Shown here piece after piece: positions 1-11,216 of a stretch of DNA of 64,000 nt; position 1 is the stretch's first letter; each line of letters opens with the position of its first letter. A program made the position numbers and the translations under genes. Location of the stretch: contig WPIO01000184.1 in NCBI GenBank assembly GCA_009760855.2, positions 442,259 to 506,258 of the forward strand, in the 5' to 3' direction. The notes under the pieces were generated by a model. It did not search any database. It was not told where the DNA came from and worked only from the letters and a program-made list of their open reading frames with translations. This DNA comes from Cristatella mucedo (taxonomy: Eukaryota > Bryozoa > Phylactolaemata > Cristatellidae).

Positions 1-246
1 TTTGGGCCATCTGTTATTAGGGGCCTTGGTTGGTAGCACTGTATCGTGCATACTTGTGCACAAGCAAAGAACACATGAGCAAAACTAGCTCACTGTGATC
101 TTAACTGTACACAGAGTAGAGTGAAAGCCTTGGTCGTGATGTCAACTAGTATTTTGTTTCGAATCCCTGCTATCAGCATCCTAAAGGCAAAGTTAACAGC
201 CTAGCGTGACTATCAAGCACGATTTCAAGCAGTCTTAACTCTATGT

Positions 247-291
<45 letters not shown>

Positions 292-451
292 TATGTATGG
301 TAAATGTAGGTCTATTTAGCATCCATCCTTAGCTGCTTGCATCGACCGGGTAAGAAATTCTTGACACACGTCGATGCAAACATTGCATATAGACTGACAG
401 TGCTCTCTCTGGCCTGGCTGTATTGTGACTATCGGCACTGGTAGGGTGGCT
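1..451. other. Non-coding flank with no recognised gene
   Basis: No supportable coding region. The only structure seen is the GA microsatellite near 249-289. The sequence is mixed composition and does not resemble either LINE family or either SINE family of this window. Confidence 0.5.
249..289. repeat. (GA)n microsatellite
   Basis: About 41 bp of uninterrupted GA dinucleotide repeat, seen directly. Confidence 0.95.
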
Positions 452-1075
452 TAATAACACTAATGCACTTGATTAAGTGCACCCAGAAAACTCAAACTCT
501 TTCTAGGCGCTTTACATTTGCTACAAAGGATGCACGATCGAATGGTTAGTGGTAGCATGCAATAATTAACAAGAATAGCATGGTTACGGGTGACATGCAC
601 AGGGTCAGCATGCAAGTATGGTTAGTGGTTGCATGCAACAGTGTCAGCAAGCATAAGCACTTAAAGGACGAATCACAGGGACCCACTAAATGCTGTAATA
701 AATAGGTGCATTTTTATTTTTTTTTCAAACACGATCAAGTCAGGAGATGTCGTGATGTCAGTTGGAAGTGAGTTCCGGGCTTTGGGAGCATACTAGGCAC
801 AGTCTCCAAAGGATTTGAGGTTTGCACGAGGTATTTGTAAACTGTTAGATTCCGAAAAGCGAGTGGTACTATGCTTAGCCTGGTGTGGCAGTAGATCTGA
901 TAGGTAGGCTGGAGCCAAAGAATGAAGAGACCTAAAAGTGAGTGACAGAAAGCCGAAGTCGATGCGCTGCTTGATTGGGAGCCAGTGCAGGTTAGCTAGT
1001 AGTGGTGCGATGTGGCAACTGCAGCGCTCACGACAGGCAAGCCTAGCTGCAGGATTTTGCACCAGCTGTACTTGT
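452..1075 (-). mobile_element. LINE A (L2-like) 5'-truncated copy
   Basis: Read on the minus strand, this contains the C-terminal part of the LINE A ORF2 (about 1075 down to 790), then the family's 3' UTR and stem-loop, ending near 452 in an ATT-type tail. The ORF remnant keeps family motifs such as LHWLPIKQRID, LTFRSLHSLAPAYLSDLLPH and NLKSFGD. These are typical of the region after the reverse transcriptase in L2/CR1 elements. The frame is broken and no RT catalytic block is present, so this is a dead 5'-truncated insertion. Confidence 0.85.
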
Positions 1076-2089
1076 CTGTGAAGCTGGCTCCGGCAGAACA
1101 GTGTCGTTGCAGCAAAACTACTGTCGAGCCGGGTCCACAGTTGGCCGTGTGTGCCAAACCCAAAAACCTCGTAAAAGTGGGATTGAGAAAGCACCAAGCC
1201 GGTTTGCAGCTGTTGACGTGCACGATCTGAGGTGTCGGCTTATCGTCATCTACAACTGAAACATTGAAATTAGTTTTGCCCACTATGCCTAGCTACCCAT
1301 GCCACAGATATGGCAGCTTCGATGACTTGACCTGCCTGATCGTGGCCAAGGCCATCTGGCCCGATTGGGCTAAAGTCTCCGAGAAACCCACCAGTGGTAT
1401 CCGACGGTCGCACAGCTGCACGGTTCCACCTGCCTGTAGTCGCAGGCCACCGGTGGCAGGGTGATAAGTAACCGCGCAAGCGTTTGCCCCTCTGCTCTAC
1501 TGGTGGACCGTGACAGAGTTGCAATGCAGTGCGCTTAAAAACAAACTCAAGCTTGGAATTGCTACAGCCATCTGCCTCCTCCTCGATGTTCTATGTTCCC
1601 ATGCTTTATGCAGTGTAAAACTTTGAAATCTTGACAGTACCATTTCAGCTTAGGCAGCAGCAGCAGCAGAGACTAATGCAGGGCCCACTTAAAACAATCA
1701 GTGCAGCTCACCTTCTCTTGTCTACAGAAAGGGCGGCCGGTATACCAGTGGCTGTTTCGGCTGCACACTGAAACTTTTAGATACTATTGAACCCACTCAC
1801 CGTGCTGCTGCTGGCTGTTGAAGGGAGACTCACACTTGGCAGCAGGAGCCAGCCCATAAGATTGCCCTAAGATAACAATATTACATGTCAGCAACCAATC
1901 CAGAGCCTTATAGAAAACATGCAGAGCAGGCTAGCTAGTCAGGCCGGAAAGAAAAATAGCCAAGGAATTAAAACCAATACTGGAAAACAGAGAATCAAAA
2001 AGAAGCATGAGACGAGCAACTAGACGGAAGGGTGATAAAACACTGGCAGAGTAAAGAAGCGAGTAGAGCAGTAGCAGCAGCATTTTGGC
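1076..2089. other. Intergenic DNA without recognised gene
   Basis: Only short unconvincing ORFs. It contains a small CAG run near 1650-1665. A weak resemblance of the 1690 region to about 23,340 hints that the segmental duplication may begin further left than I can align with confidence. Confidence 0.45.
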
Positions 2090-2780
2090 AGCAGGGTTGC
2101 CACAAAAGTAGCAGAGTTGCTGAATGCTGAACGCTGCACATGAAACTGCCTGCTGCAAGCGTTTCGGCCATTCGAAGTTGTAATTTTTACTTTATATACA
2201 AAACCTTGTGAAACCAGTACCTTCGAATGGCTGGCTGAGAGCCTGCTGTGAATCACAATATCCGAAATGGTGCATGCTATACATAGTTGGTAATAATAAG
2301 TCTTGCGTAGCACCCTAACAGATCTCAATCTCAATGAAGGCACTTTGCAATCGTGCAAAAGAAGCAATAAGCAAGAGCTACGGACAAGCAAAGTGTGCTC
2401 AGTCGAGCACTCAAAAGCACTACAGTTTCAGGCTTACCCATGTATACAAAAGCACGTTGGAAGACACTTGTGGCTGCTGGTTATTAGGGCCCCTGTTTTG
2501 TAAATTAGTGAATAGGTGAGCAATCAAAGCGAAAGACAAAAAACAAGTTCTTCAAAGTGCTCTCGCTTGGCGAAACGGATTCGTTGGTTCGAGCTCTGAA
2601 GCAGTCTAGTCTTCATTCGATTCCCCATTCAGCAGAGCAGTGCTTACGATGTACAGTTTTGTAATGCACCAGAGCGAAAAAAAAGCAATTCACTCGAACG
2701 GAGCAGAGAGTGAGAGAAACATAAAGGCTTTTAGCTTTGAAGTCGGTAGCGAGCTAAAGCTACTCACGCGTTAGTCTTAT
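2090..2780 (+). repeat. Segmental duplication, copy 1, first recognisable block
   Basis: Aligns by eye, same orientation, with about 23,810-24,425. Shared anchors include a CTGGCTGAGAG stretch (about 2,231 versus 23,931), GAAGGCA-TTTGCAA (2,336 versus 24,028) and an AAAAAAGCAATTCACT stretch (2,681 versus 24,322), at a nearly constant offset of about 21.65-21.70 kb. Identity is moderate, with many small indels, so the duplication is old. No coding function is evident. Confidence 0.8.
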
Positions 2781-3151
2781 CCTGGAACACAAAGGACACT
2801 TTCCTCCTCCTGCTTGGGCTAAGCCGTTGGGCTGATCGGATCTCTCTATTTCTACTTTTACCAGTGGTGAATTAAATGGCAGAGTACCTTAGTATGTGTA
2901 ATACTTCAACAGCGAATGCTCAGGCCAACCCATTTCTGGGCTTTGACAGCATATTAGTTTATGAGGTGGTCTCCAAATGATTCAAAGATAGGGGTGCAAG
3001 TTGTAGCTTCAAAATTGGCTGAAAGTCATAATGCTGTACTCATTTACGGTAATTGCGTATTTGCCTTCCTCATAAATTGCGAGTTTATATGCCACGGCAA
3101 GGATCGTAAACAAGGTCATTTAGACAGGCAAAGTCATGAGTCCCTTTTTTA
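2781..3151. other. Intergenic DNA without recognised gene
   Basis: No convincing ORF or repeat family member. It separates the duplicated block from a cluster of LINE A copies. Confidence 0.4.
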
Positions 3152-3518
3152 ATACTAATAATAATAATAATAAATTTGATATAGTGAAGTCAGAGAACTC
3201 ATCTCTTTCTAGGCACTTTACATGCTTTACGTACTGCAAAGGAAGCGCCATCGAAAGGTTAGTGGTGGTTATCGAATGGTTAGTGGCTCAATAGACAAAC
3301 AGATTATTATGGTTTGGGTGAAATGCACAGGCTTGTCATGCAAGTATGGTTAGTGGCAGCGTGCACAGCGTCAGATGGAAAAGCAAATTAATGTGGAATC
3401 ACAGGGACCAACTAAATGCGGTGTAAAAATCAATACGTTTTAGGTTTCTTTTAAATGCGGACGAGTCAGGAGATGTCGTGACACAAGTCAGGAATAAGCT
3501 CCAGGTTTTAGGAGCATA
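3152..3518 (-). mobile_element. Older LINE A copy, 3' part, split by a younger LINE A
   Basis: Minus-strand LINE A 3' UTR with stem-loop and an AAT-type tail at about 3,155-3,175. It stops at 3,518 inside the ORF2 C-terminal region. Its continuation resumes at 5,694 after the younger insertion and runs to about 5,785, reading again into family sequence around the CTCCAAAG and GGTGGTACGATG landmarks. The hexamer AGCATA at 3,513-3,518 is repeated at 5,694-5,699, as expected for a target-site duplication. Confidence 0.8.
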
Positions 3519-5693
3519 ATAATAATAATAATAATAATATTGCACTTGATAAAGCGCCCCCAGAGAACTTAATCTCTTTCTAGGCGTTTTACATTTGCTG
3601 CAAAGTGATATGCAATAGAATAGTAAGTAAAATCATGCTTGAAAAACAAACAAAATAAATAATATGGTTAGGGGTTACATGCACAGGGTCAGCATGCAAA
3701 TGTGGTTAGTGGCAGCATGCACAGTGTCAGCACGCATAAGCACATCAAGGATGAATCACAGGGACCCACTAAATGCTGTCCTAAATAGGTGTGTTTTTAA
3801 GTTTCTTTTAAATGTGGTCAGGTCAGGGGATGTTCTGACGCTGGTCGGGAGGGAGTTCCAGGCTTTGGGAGCATACGAGCTAAATGCACGGTCTCCAAAG
3901 GATTTAAGGTTTGTACGAGGTATTTCTAGACTGTTGGATTCCGAAAAGCGGGTGGTACGATGCTTGGCCTGATGGGGTAGTATATCTGAAAGATAGGCTG
4001 GAGCCATAGAATGAAGAGACCTAAAAGTGAGCGACAAAACCTTGAAGTCAATCCGTTGCTTGACTGGTAGCCAGTGCAGGTCGGCGAGAAGTGGAGTAAT
4101 GTGGCAACTGCGACGCTCACGACAGACAAGCCTAGCTGCAGAGTTTTGCACCAGCTGCAATCGCCTGATCGCACATGCTGGTAGGCCAGTAAGCAGTGAG
4201 TTGCAGAAGTCGAGACGAGATGTCACGAATGCATGGACCAGCTTGGACGTGGTATCCTTATCTAAACAAGCTCTAATTTTAGCAATGTTATGAAGCTGAA
4301 AATAGGCGGATTTGACTGTGGAGCTGATATGGTCGTCTAACGAGAGGTCGCTTTGGAATATGACACCTAGATTTCGAGCTGATTCAACTGGAGATATGCT
4401 GGCAGAGCCAATTTTGAAAGTCAGCCTTTCCAATTTGTGAATCACACTGGGTTTGCCCATAACTAGTAAGTTAGTTTTATCATCGTTTAGTTTTAGAAAA
4501 TTTGCTGCCATCCATGTGCGGATGTCATCAATGCATGCAGCAAGTGAGTTGAGAGAATTTGAGGTGCTCGAAGGCTGGGAGGGATCAAAGCAAAGGTACA
4601 ACTGAGTGTCATCCGCATAGAAGTGAAAGCCTAGATTGTGCTTGGCAATCACATCAGCAAGAGGGAGAGAATAAACCGTGAAAAGAACCGGACCTAGCAC
4701 AGAGCCCTGAGGTACTCCATATTTTAGAGGTACTTCATATGATCTTTGTCCATTCACGTCAACACTCTGGAGTCTCCCACTGAGATAGGATCTGAACCAC
4801 TGCAGAGCAGTGCCAGTGATGCCCAGGCGAGATGAGAGGCGCTCTAGAAGTACTCTGTGATCGATGGTATCAAAAGCTGCCGAAAGATCGAGCAAAACAA
4901 GAAGAGACACTCTACCCATGTCTGCATTCCTAAGTAGGTCGTTGTATACCCGAAGCAACGCTGACTCTGTGGAGTGATTAGCTCTAAAGCCAGACTGGAA
5001 CTTACTAGCAAGGTGTGAGGTTTCGATATAGGAGTTCAGCTGGTCTGCCACGACCCGTTCCAGAGTCTTTGATAGGAATGCTAGAAGGGAGACTGGGCGG
5101 TAGTTGCTTAAGTTCTCTTGGTCTAGTGTAGCTTTCTTGAGAAGTGGCCTGACTACAGCTTTTTTGAAAGGTGCTGGGACCTGACCTGAGGCTAATGACA
5201 TATTAATGATGTTGGTTTTGCATGGCAGCAGCAGATCAATGCAACGTAGGAGCAGGACAGTGGGAATAGGGTCCAGAGGATTTTTTGTCTTCTTTGATTG
5301 AGATACGAACTTTAGGACTAGACCACTAGTGACCTGCTTAAATGCAGACATTGAGGTGCAGCCAGGAACCGAGGAACAGCATTCTAGTGGGGAGGTTGTC
5401 ATCGCAGGGATGGATTCCTGATCTTGTCTATCTTCTGCACAAAGAATCAAAAGAAGCGATCGGCTAGATCATCATTAGGATCATCAGGTAAGGAGCTAAT
5501 CTGGGAACGGTTGAGGAGATGGTTTATTGTCGACATCAGCATTTTGGATTGTGCATCTGTGATTCAACAGTGTTTCTATAGAAGCTAGACTTGGCCTTTG
5601 CTAGGATCGATTGGTACGACCTACAGTAGTATTCATATGCCTGTCGATGGACAGTTAGTCCGGATCTTTTGAATGCCTTTTCAAGCATACGAA
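3519..5693 (-). mobile_element. LINE A (L2-like) copy, 2.2 kb, nested in an older LINE A
   Basis: Best LINE A copy of the window. The 3' end at 3,519 begins with an (AAT)n run, which is (ATT)n on the element strand. Next come the stem-loop, the 3' UTR and then the ORF2 reverse-transcriptase region. The 5' end is truncated at about 5,693, upstream of the RT and after the endonuclease-RT linker. Flanking AGCATA hexamers at 3,513-3,518 and 5,694-5,699 are a 6-bp target-site duplication within the older copy. No endonuclease domain remains, so this copy cannot move by itself. Confidence 0.88.
3756..5450 (-). CDS. LINE A ORF2 fragment: reverse transcriptase (L2/CR1 type)
   Basis: An open frame of 564 residues encodes the RT and C-terminal region of a non-LTR retrotransposon, which copies its RNA onto nicked chromosomal DNA. 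Visible RT blocks: NYRPVSLLAFLSK (about 117-128), FQSGFRANHSTESALL (151-166), LDLSAAFDTIDH (187-198), [13 protein letters not shown] (245-257) and the catalytic FYADD (277-281). The post-RT region then holds LDFCNSLL, LHWLPVKQRID and NLKSFGDRAFSSYAPKAWNSLP. It lacks the N-terminal endonuclease. The first residues of the open frame may not be a natural start, because the full ORF2 would continue upstream. The uninterrupted RT frame suggests a fairly recent insertion. Confidence 0.9.
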   Translation of the reverse strand: MILCAEDRQDQESIPAMTTSPLECCSSVPGCTSMSAFKQVTSGLVLKFVSQSKKTKNPLDPIPTVLLLRCIDLLLPCKTNIINMSLASGQVPAPFKKAVVRPLLKKATLDQENLSNYRPVSLLAFLSKTLERVVADQLNSYIETSHLASKFQSGFRANHSTESALLRVYNDLLRNADMGRVSLLVLLDLSAAFDTIDHRVLLERLSSRLGITGTALQWFRSYLSGRLQSVDVNGQRSYEVPLKYGVPQGSVLGPVLFTVYSLPLADVIAKHNLGFHFYADDTQLYLCFDPSQPSSTSNSLNSLAACIDDIRTWMAANFLKLNDDKTNLLVMGKPSVIHKLERLTFKIGSASISPVESARNLGVIFQSDLSLDDHISSTVKSAYFQLHNIAKIRACLDKDTTSKLVHAFVTSRLDFCNSLLTGLPACAIRRLQLVQNSAARLVCRERRSCHITPLLADLHWLPVKQRIDFKVLSLTFRSLHSMAPAYLSDILPHQAKHRTTRFSESNSLEIPRTNLKSFGDRAFSSYAPKAWNSLPTSVRTSPDLTTFKRNLKTHLFRTAFSGSL

Positions 5694-5789
5694 CTAAAGG
5701 CATGATCTCCAAAGAACTTGAGATTTGTACTAGGTATGGGTTGACGGTTAGATTCCGAAAAGCAGGTGGTACGATGCTTATGGCAACCT

Positions 5790-5976
5790 TCCGTCAGACC
5801 GCTCAGGTAAATTGTCATAGATCTACCGTTCGAGTCAGCTCGATACCGTGCAATGCGGCATGCGATCTACTATTCCAGCATGCTTCCTTTGCAGCAAATG
5901 TTAAATGCCTAGAAAGAGGTTGGGTTCTCTAATGGTGCTATAATCAAAAGGAATAATAATTATTATTATTATATTA
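5790..5976 (+). mobile_element. LINE A 3' end, plus-strand fragment
   Basis: Ends in the family stem-loop (AAATGCCTAGAAAGAGGTTG and following) and an ATT-rich tail at about 5,945-5,975. Only about the last 190 bp of the element are present. It sits head-on against the older minus-strand LINE A remnant ending near 5,785. Confidence 0.7.
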
Positions 5977-6231
5977 TTTACTTTTTCAAAAGTAAATATT
6001 GTTTTCTCTATGTTACTGGTTTTTTAATTGCTGCCTTGACTAAAACAGCCTAGCGATAGACAAAAAGATTGATAACAAGTATAGAAAAATAAAGCGTTAA
6101 TACAAGTAGGAATAGCATCCAAGAACTGCACCCAGGTGTATACACGTGCAGATTTGTGAATCTAGATTGATTGGTCATGGTCAGGAGAGCCTCAGACCAT
6201 CGGAGTCTCAAACTTTTAAAAGTGTGCTTTA
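5977..6231. other. Spacer without recognised gene
   Basis: Mixed AT-rich non-coding sequence between a LINE A tail and the old LINE B. Nothing recognised. Confidence 0.4.
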
Positions 6232-7120
6232 CTGTAACTGTATTTCCGTACGTAACTCCACAAAGCCAAGAGCTTTAAGTAAGTCTTAGACAGGAGAGTT
6301 TTCTACAGCTCGCTCGCTTTGCTGACCAGCCTTGCAGCCAGTTTTCCCATCAGCTGTGGAGGCCGGTTACTTTTGTCGCAAGCCACTGTCGTAGACTGTC
6401 GTAGTTTCTTTGACAGGGATCGAACGTAATAGCTAGCGGTCGAGGCCGGTTTCCTAATGGAGCTTCCAAACTTTAGGTGGTTAATAGAGAGGATGCCTCA
6501 ATTCCCGAGCTCGTGATTGTGGTTGCTCTTCAGCATTACCCAATTAGAAGCTCGAAGTCTCCTAGTTCAGCATCAAGCTTCGGATGTCTAATGAGTAGGA
6601 CCTCGGTTTTTTTAATGTTTAGTTTTAGGAAATCGGAGTACATCCAGGATCGAACGTAACCGAGACATGCATTTAGTTCTTCAGTCGCTGCAGCAGGCTC
6701 AGCTGGTTTAAATTAACTAATAACTAGCTAATAACTAAATAACCACCTATCGTCATCGTAGAAGTGGCAGACCGCCAAAAGTTCGATCAGTTGTCTAGTA
6801 TCAAAGGATAAGCCGAAAGTAGCAAATGAGCGAGAACGGACACTCGTGGAAGTTCGCAGATGGCTGATAAGTCTGCTGGATGAGAATTGACCACCTTACG
6901 AAGCCAGTTGAACAAAATTGAACAAGTACGTCTTGAACCACTCGTGCCTCGTCTGCCAGACCGAACGTTGTTGTCAATCTTTCGTCGATCGCGGTCACCA
7001 GTATCAAATGCAATTGATTAGTCAAAAGGGTAGGGCAATTACGTTATCGTAGTCGCTGCTGCTGCTGACCAAGTCTGTAATGCGACAGGCAGCAGTTTTT
7101 TTGTGGAGTGAAATCTCTTA

Positions 7121-7306
7121 CAAATACAAATACAAATCCTAGCTAATTAAATAGCCTCCGTCTGTATAGCGACAGAAGAGCCTTTACGGCTGTCACCACC
7201 GCTTGCCGTGGCGATAAATAATCGCCCACTGCAGGAATCGAACCCACGACCTTGGGACCGAGGTGGTGAAAGCAACCGCCTTACCTAGTGTGCCATCACG
7301 GCTCAC
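7121..7306 (-). mobile_element. SINE-2 (tRNA-derived) copy
   Basis: On the minus strand it reads GAGCCGTGATGGCACACTAGG-like head, then a GGTTCGATTCC box B, then a GC-rich tRNA-unrelated body. It ends in a repeated TTTGTA-type tail, seen as CAAATACAAATACAAATCC on the plus strand. Box B matches the Pol III GGTTCGANNCC consensus. It is inserted in the old LINE B. Confidence 0.85.
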
Positions 7307-7756
7307 CAAATCCGGACTAAATTTGCTGTGCCAATTTTTTCTTTTCAACACATTCTGAAAGCTGCCGTATGACGATCGAGTTGAGAATTGTTGAAGGCTG
7401 GGTAATAGCTTGTGAGGCACTCTGAATCTTACCGTAACTTTTCAGTATCAGTCGCACGAAGGCCCATTTAATAAAATTGCGACAAACCACTTTTATAAAG
7501 GGTAGCATGAAAAACCTGAGCCATGGCTAGACTAAGTTTATCCTTTAGTAAAGGTAAAAAGGGGACGATATAAGGTGTTTCGAAGACGAGCTCTAATTGG
7601 AAGACTTAATTACGGTATTCACTTTGTATAAAAAGAATTTCTTAAGGACGGTCAGTTGGTGCTACACAATTCTTGCTTTAGTCGTCGGTAGCTTAATGGA
7701 GGCACGAATATGTGCGATTTTTCATTGAAGGAGGCAAAAGCTTACTGGCCTCATGC

Positions 7757-7768
7757 GTGTATATATAC

Positions 7769-7849
<81 letters not shown>
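7757..7849. repeat. (AT)n/(GT)n microsatellite
   Basis: A short ATATAT stretch leads into a roughly 70-bp pure GT repeat. It lies inside the decayed LINE B. ORFs that read it as poly-Cys-Val or poly-His-Thr are spurious. Confidence 0.95.
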
Positions 7850-7851
<2 letters not shown>

Positions 7852-9400
7852 AGTCTTGAGACCTCTAAAAGTTGGCAAGCAACTGACTACATTTCTGCAC
7901 AATCTTGCTTTTGGATCCGACTGGTGGGACTACAGTTTCAAAGGGGAAAAGGCTGCCCTGAATTTTCTTAGGTTCTGGAAGAAGAGGAAGTCTCTGAAAC
8001 CGATTAGGTTGGTCTTTGTCACTGACTCCGGAATGCAGCGTTAAAGCTTGTGCTTTACAGAGCAATTCCTCTCATTGTTTTTTTTTATTAATAAAAAAGT
8101 ATATCTGACTTCGTACATTGGCAGAAATTTTAAGGGAACATGGTCATCAAGAACACTACTAAAATCTGTGTTTTCAGTATTAATTAGGGTATCGAAGCTG
8201 CTGGCAGAGAATTGGGTGCAAATAAAGAAGACCTACATCTAACATGTATTTTCAAAATTTGTCAGCATCCATGCTTTTTTAAATCGCGTCGTTGGGCAAA
8301 CTTGAGGCTGCAACGCAGATACGACTGAACAGGAGCAGTGAACGAGGTTGAGCAACGATAGGATATGGTAATTTCGCACACAACAAGGTCAGTAAGGTAG
8401 ATATCCTTTGTGGTCACGAGACACGGCTACCTATACGAGTCGCATAATCCTTTAATCTCCAGCAGTCAATAACGAACCCTCGAGAACGAATATGTCGGTG
8501 AGGAGTATCGAAAACTAATCCGTAAGCTATGCTGGACAGCCACAAGTGGTCAGTACATCACAACTATAAGAGGAGCAGTCTTGGATGGGGATCCGGTAGC
8601 AACAGAGTCAAACGATGGCCGGGAGAAAAAACATAACCCTTGTCGGTTGTCGGACCGCACTACCTGAAAGAATGAGAGATCGGGTGATCTCAGATGTCCA
8701 GCCACATAAGCAGGGCGATCGAGTTTCAGTTGGTGTGAATGCTTCTGCTTTGTATGGACCACCTGGTCGTGAGTAAGTGATATGTAGTCAGCAGGCATTT
8801 AACAGGCGGAATTTAGGAAACTGTCGTGTCCCTCCTGGTGGTCGACTGCAAGAAGTGGGGCTATGGCAAACATGTTTAGCCACTACCGGTCGAATGGGTC
8901 TGCAGGTCCAGGAAGAAGGTGCTTAATGGCGGTCGTACGCCAAAAAAGAAGTGCTAGCGGGCGATATGGTGGCTTGCATGTTAAGCAGCATCAATCGGGA
9001 GTCAGTCAGGGCTCTACCTAGCGGATTAGGCAGTAGCCTCAGTAAGCCCAGGAAGTCTTATTTTCGGTTTATATTGAGCTATAGCGAGCAGGCCATCAGT
9101 AGAACGAATATAAAACCACTCATCAAACAAAAGAGGGCAGACACAGAATACTGAAAGGTTTTTACTGACAGGCCAAAGTAAGCAACCTGTAGGCATTTTC
9201 CAATTGCGAAATAATAAGCGGATCTCTTTTTGGAAAGCGAGACCGATCGTAGCTCATGCACAGTCAAGAAAAAATACATGCAGAATCCCGAAAGATATAA
9301 CGCAAGAGTTGGGCAAATGTCCATGCGGCGTCTTCCGACGCTGCTGCAACCTCAAAAGTGAGTCGCCCGACCCCTACGGGCTCTAATATTTGCAATAATC

Positions 9401-11216
9401 AGGCATTAGGCAAGCGATCGTAGAAGCGTCGACCGACTGAATGTTAATTGCATTGTTTGGGGTTGATTGCAATCACCTTCCGGAGGGCTCCCGAGAGGTC
9501 GTGTAAATTGCCACGCAGCTGCAGAAGCAATCGACTGATATTTCGACTTCCCACTTCGTTTGACAGATTTTTAAGGAGCACTAAAAAGCCTAGTCGGTGC
9601 TCACAGTATTTGCAAGGCTAATTGATGCTTACAGCATGTACCTATTCCTAAAGACATGTCAATGTTTTTTGCTGAAGCTGGGTACCGTACTATCATGAAC
9701 CAGTTCATAAGCTTATATGCGAAGCTGAGTGAGTTCTTAGGCAGCCGTTTCTCAGGTGTATACATTTACAATAACTACTAGTACTGCTGCAATTTGTAGA
9801 ATATTCTCCGAGTCCCTGCCAATATGTCGATTTTTAATGTACCAATGTCTATCCAAATACTGTGATACAGACCGCTATGAATAAATAGTCTGTGTGGCTT
9901 TGTGGAGTTACAGACGGAGATACATTACATTACATTGGTGCCAGTCTATAAATAATAAACCGGAAACAGGATTATTTTTTATGAATTCACTGTCAGTTCT
10001 TAATAGTCACGAAGTTTGACAAAATCGTGCTATCATCTAACTGTAGACTTCCTCTCGCGAAATCACTTGTGCTCGTCAATTTTGCGAGGGGGATAGATAA
10101 ATGCTTTGTGTTTTTTCCAAGCACCTGGTTTCTCATTCATTACTCACAAACAGTGCCACGACTTAAAGAGGCGTTTCCATCTGAAGACTAGCGATGTCTT
10201 ATCCTGTGGGGTTGGCATGCTTTCCCCTGCAGCTTTTTGCTTCCGTGCACTGGGAGCTCGTTACCCAGTTCTCGGCTCGGGGATATTCACAGCCACTAAC
10301 TGCCGAAATTGGAGCCGCTCTGACCTTAGCTCAGTTGGTGCGGTCGAGCAGATGTGAAGGGTCCGGCGAGGACACACATAGCACCTACGGCCTGATGTAA
10401 AGCGAGGCCATCCGAGTTGAGGACGCCCGTGCTCGGGCGACCCTACTAGTCCGCCAGCCTCGGACGGTTTGGTCAGCTGTTGTCACGCCCACACAGAACG
10501 TCCGCCGCCCCCCCCCCATGGCAATCGTCCTACGACTTTTCCCTTCCCAGCACTGATCCGTGTATTCGTAGCTTTCAAAATACAAAAACGAAGGATGCTG
10601 AACGTACACGGATGGGCAAACCAGCTATAGCTGCAGAAGCATTTCAAGAGTCGTCAGTTCCAGAAGCGAGTTACAGACTTAAGGGGGCGGTACCATCGAG
10701 TATAATAATCGCTGTGTGCGGTGAGCCGAGCTTCCGCCCAAGTGATTTATTTTGTAGGGGCTAGCGGCTGGAGGCCGGTGAGGGTACTCGCGATGGCGCG
10801 TTCGGCCGCGCTGGCTCCTGCGAGAATGGTCCGTAGTGGCTTGAAGAGCGAAAGGATCCTACTTTGGTGTTTAATTTCCGGGAAATGTCTTCTAAAGACT
10901 GACCAATTGGTTTCTGCTAACGCATCAGATGGGAGGTAGGCAGTCGCGCTCAGCCAGCCGTTGGGGTCACTTGCCAGCTGTGTAGGCATGGCGTCCACCC
11001 ACGAATGTGCTCTCGAGTCTACACCCGTCTTTCTGCCGTAGCGGGCTCACACCACCTGGTCGGGGGTGGGAGCGAGAGAAAGGCGCCGTGACTTGAAAGA
11101 TGGTGCCTAGGAGGGACGGTGCTGACGCTTGGCTCGAACGTGCCTGCACTTAAAAGAATTTATGCATTCATGAAGCATTATGTATTAACAAACCTTAGCT
11201 GCACGATGTTACCTCC
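9401..11216 (+). repeat. Segmental duplication copy 1, middle block
   Basis: Aligns with about 31,090-32,430. Anchors include GGGTACCGTACTATCA (9,680 versus 31,263) and GAGTATAATAATCGCTGTG (10,698 versus 32,011), with an offset of 21.3-21.6 kb. Both copies flank the endonuclease end of the old LINE B. I cannot tell whether part of this block is the LINE's 5' region or simply duplicated host DNA, because the younger LINE B copy does not extend this far. Homology fades at about 11,215, where a LINE A insertion begins. No conserved reading frame was found. Confidence 0.75.
9880..9944 (+). mobile_element. LINE B 3'-terminal fragment, plus strand
   Basis: Contains GTGTGGCTTTGTGGAGTTAC followed by ATACATTACATTACATT, the LINE B 3' end with its ACATT tail. 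It is in the opposite orientation to the neighbouring old copy. It is too short to carry coding sequence. Confidence 0.7.

Larger units (their letters stand above)
6232..9400 (-). mobile_element. Old, decayed LINE B (L2-like) copy, part of duplicated segment copy 1
   Basis: Matches the near-intact LINE B at 57.0-60.7 kb in order along the minus strand. The 3' terminal block (CGTAACTCCACAAAG) is at about 6,250. RT-proximal pieces follow at 6,480-6,720 and 6,800-7,020, including the CTTCGTCTGCCAGACCGA landmark. The linker is at 7,680-8,240 and the endonuclease part at 8,270-9,300. All frames are broken by many stops and indels. It is interrupted by a SINE-2 (7,121-7,306) and a GT microsatellite. 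The same old element occurs in the second duplication copy (24.4-30.85 kb), so it pre-dates the duplication. Confidence 0.75.

Noticed and set aside
3155-3175. CRISPR or minisatellite array from repeated AAT runs with similar flanks
   Set aside because: The runs are LINE A 3' tails and the flanks are its 3' UTR; spacing is irregular.
7712-8044. ORFs of poly-Cys-Val and poly-His-Thr
   Set aside because: They read through a (GT)n microsatellite inside a decayed LINE; low-complexity artefacts.
10315-10380. A TAGCTCAGTTGGT sequence resembling the D-arm/box A of a tRNA
   Set aside because: No matching box B or clover-leaf follows, and the sister copy (about 31,670) has lost the motif.
9401-11216. 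5' UTR and ORF1 of LINE B
   Set aside because: The two copies of this block align with each other, but that is explained by the segmental duplication; the near-intact LINE B does not contain it.
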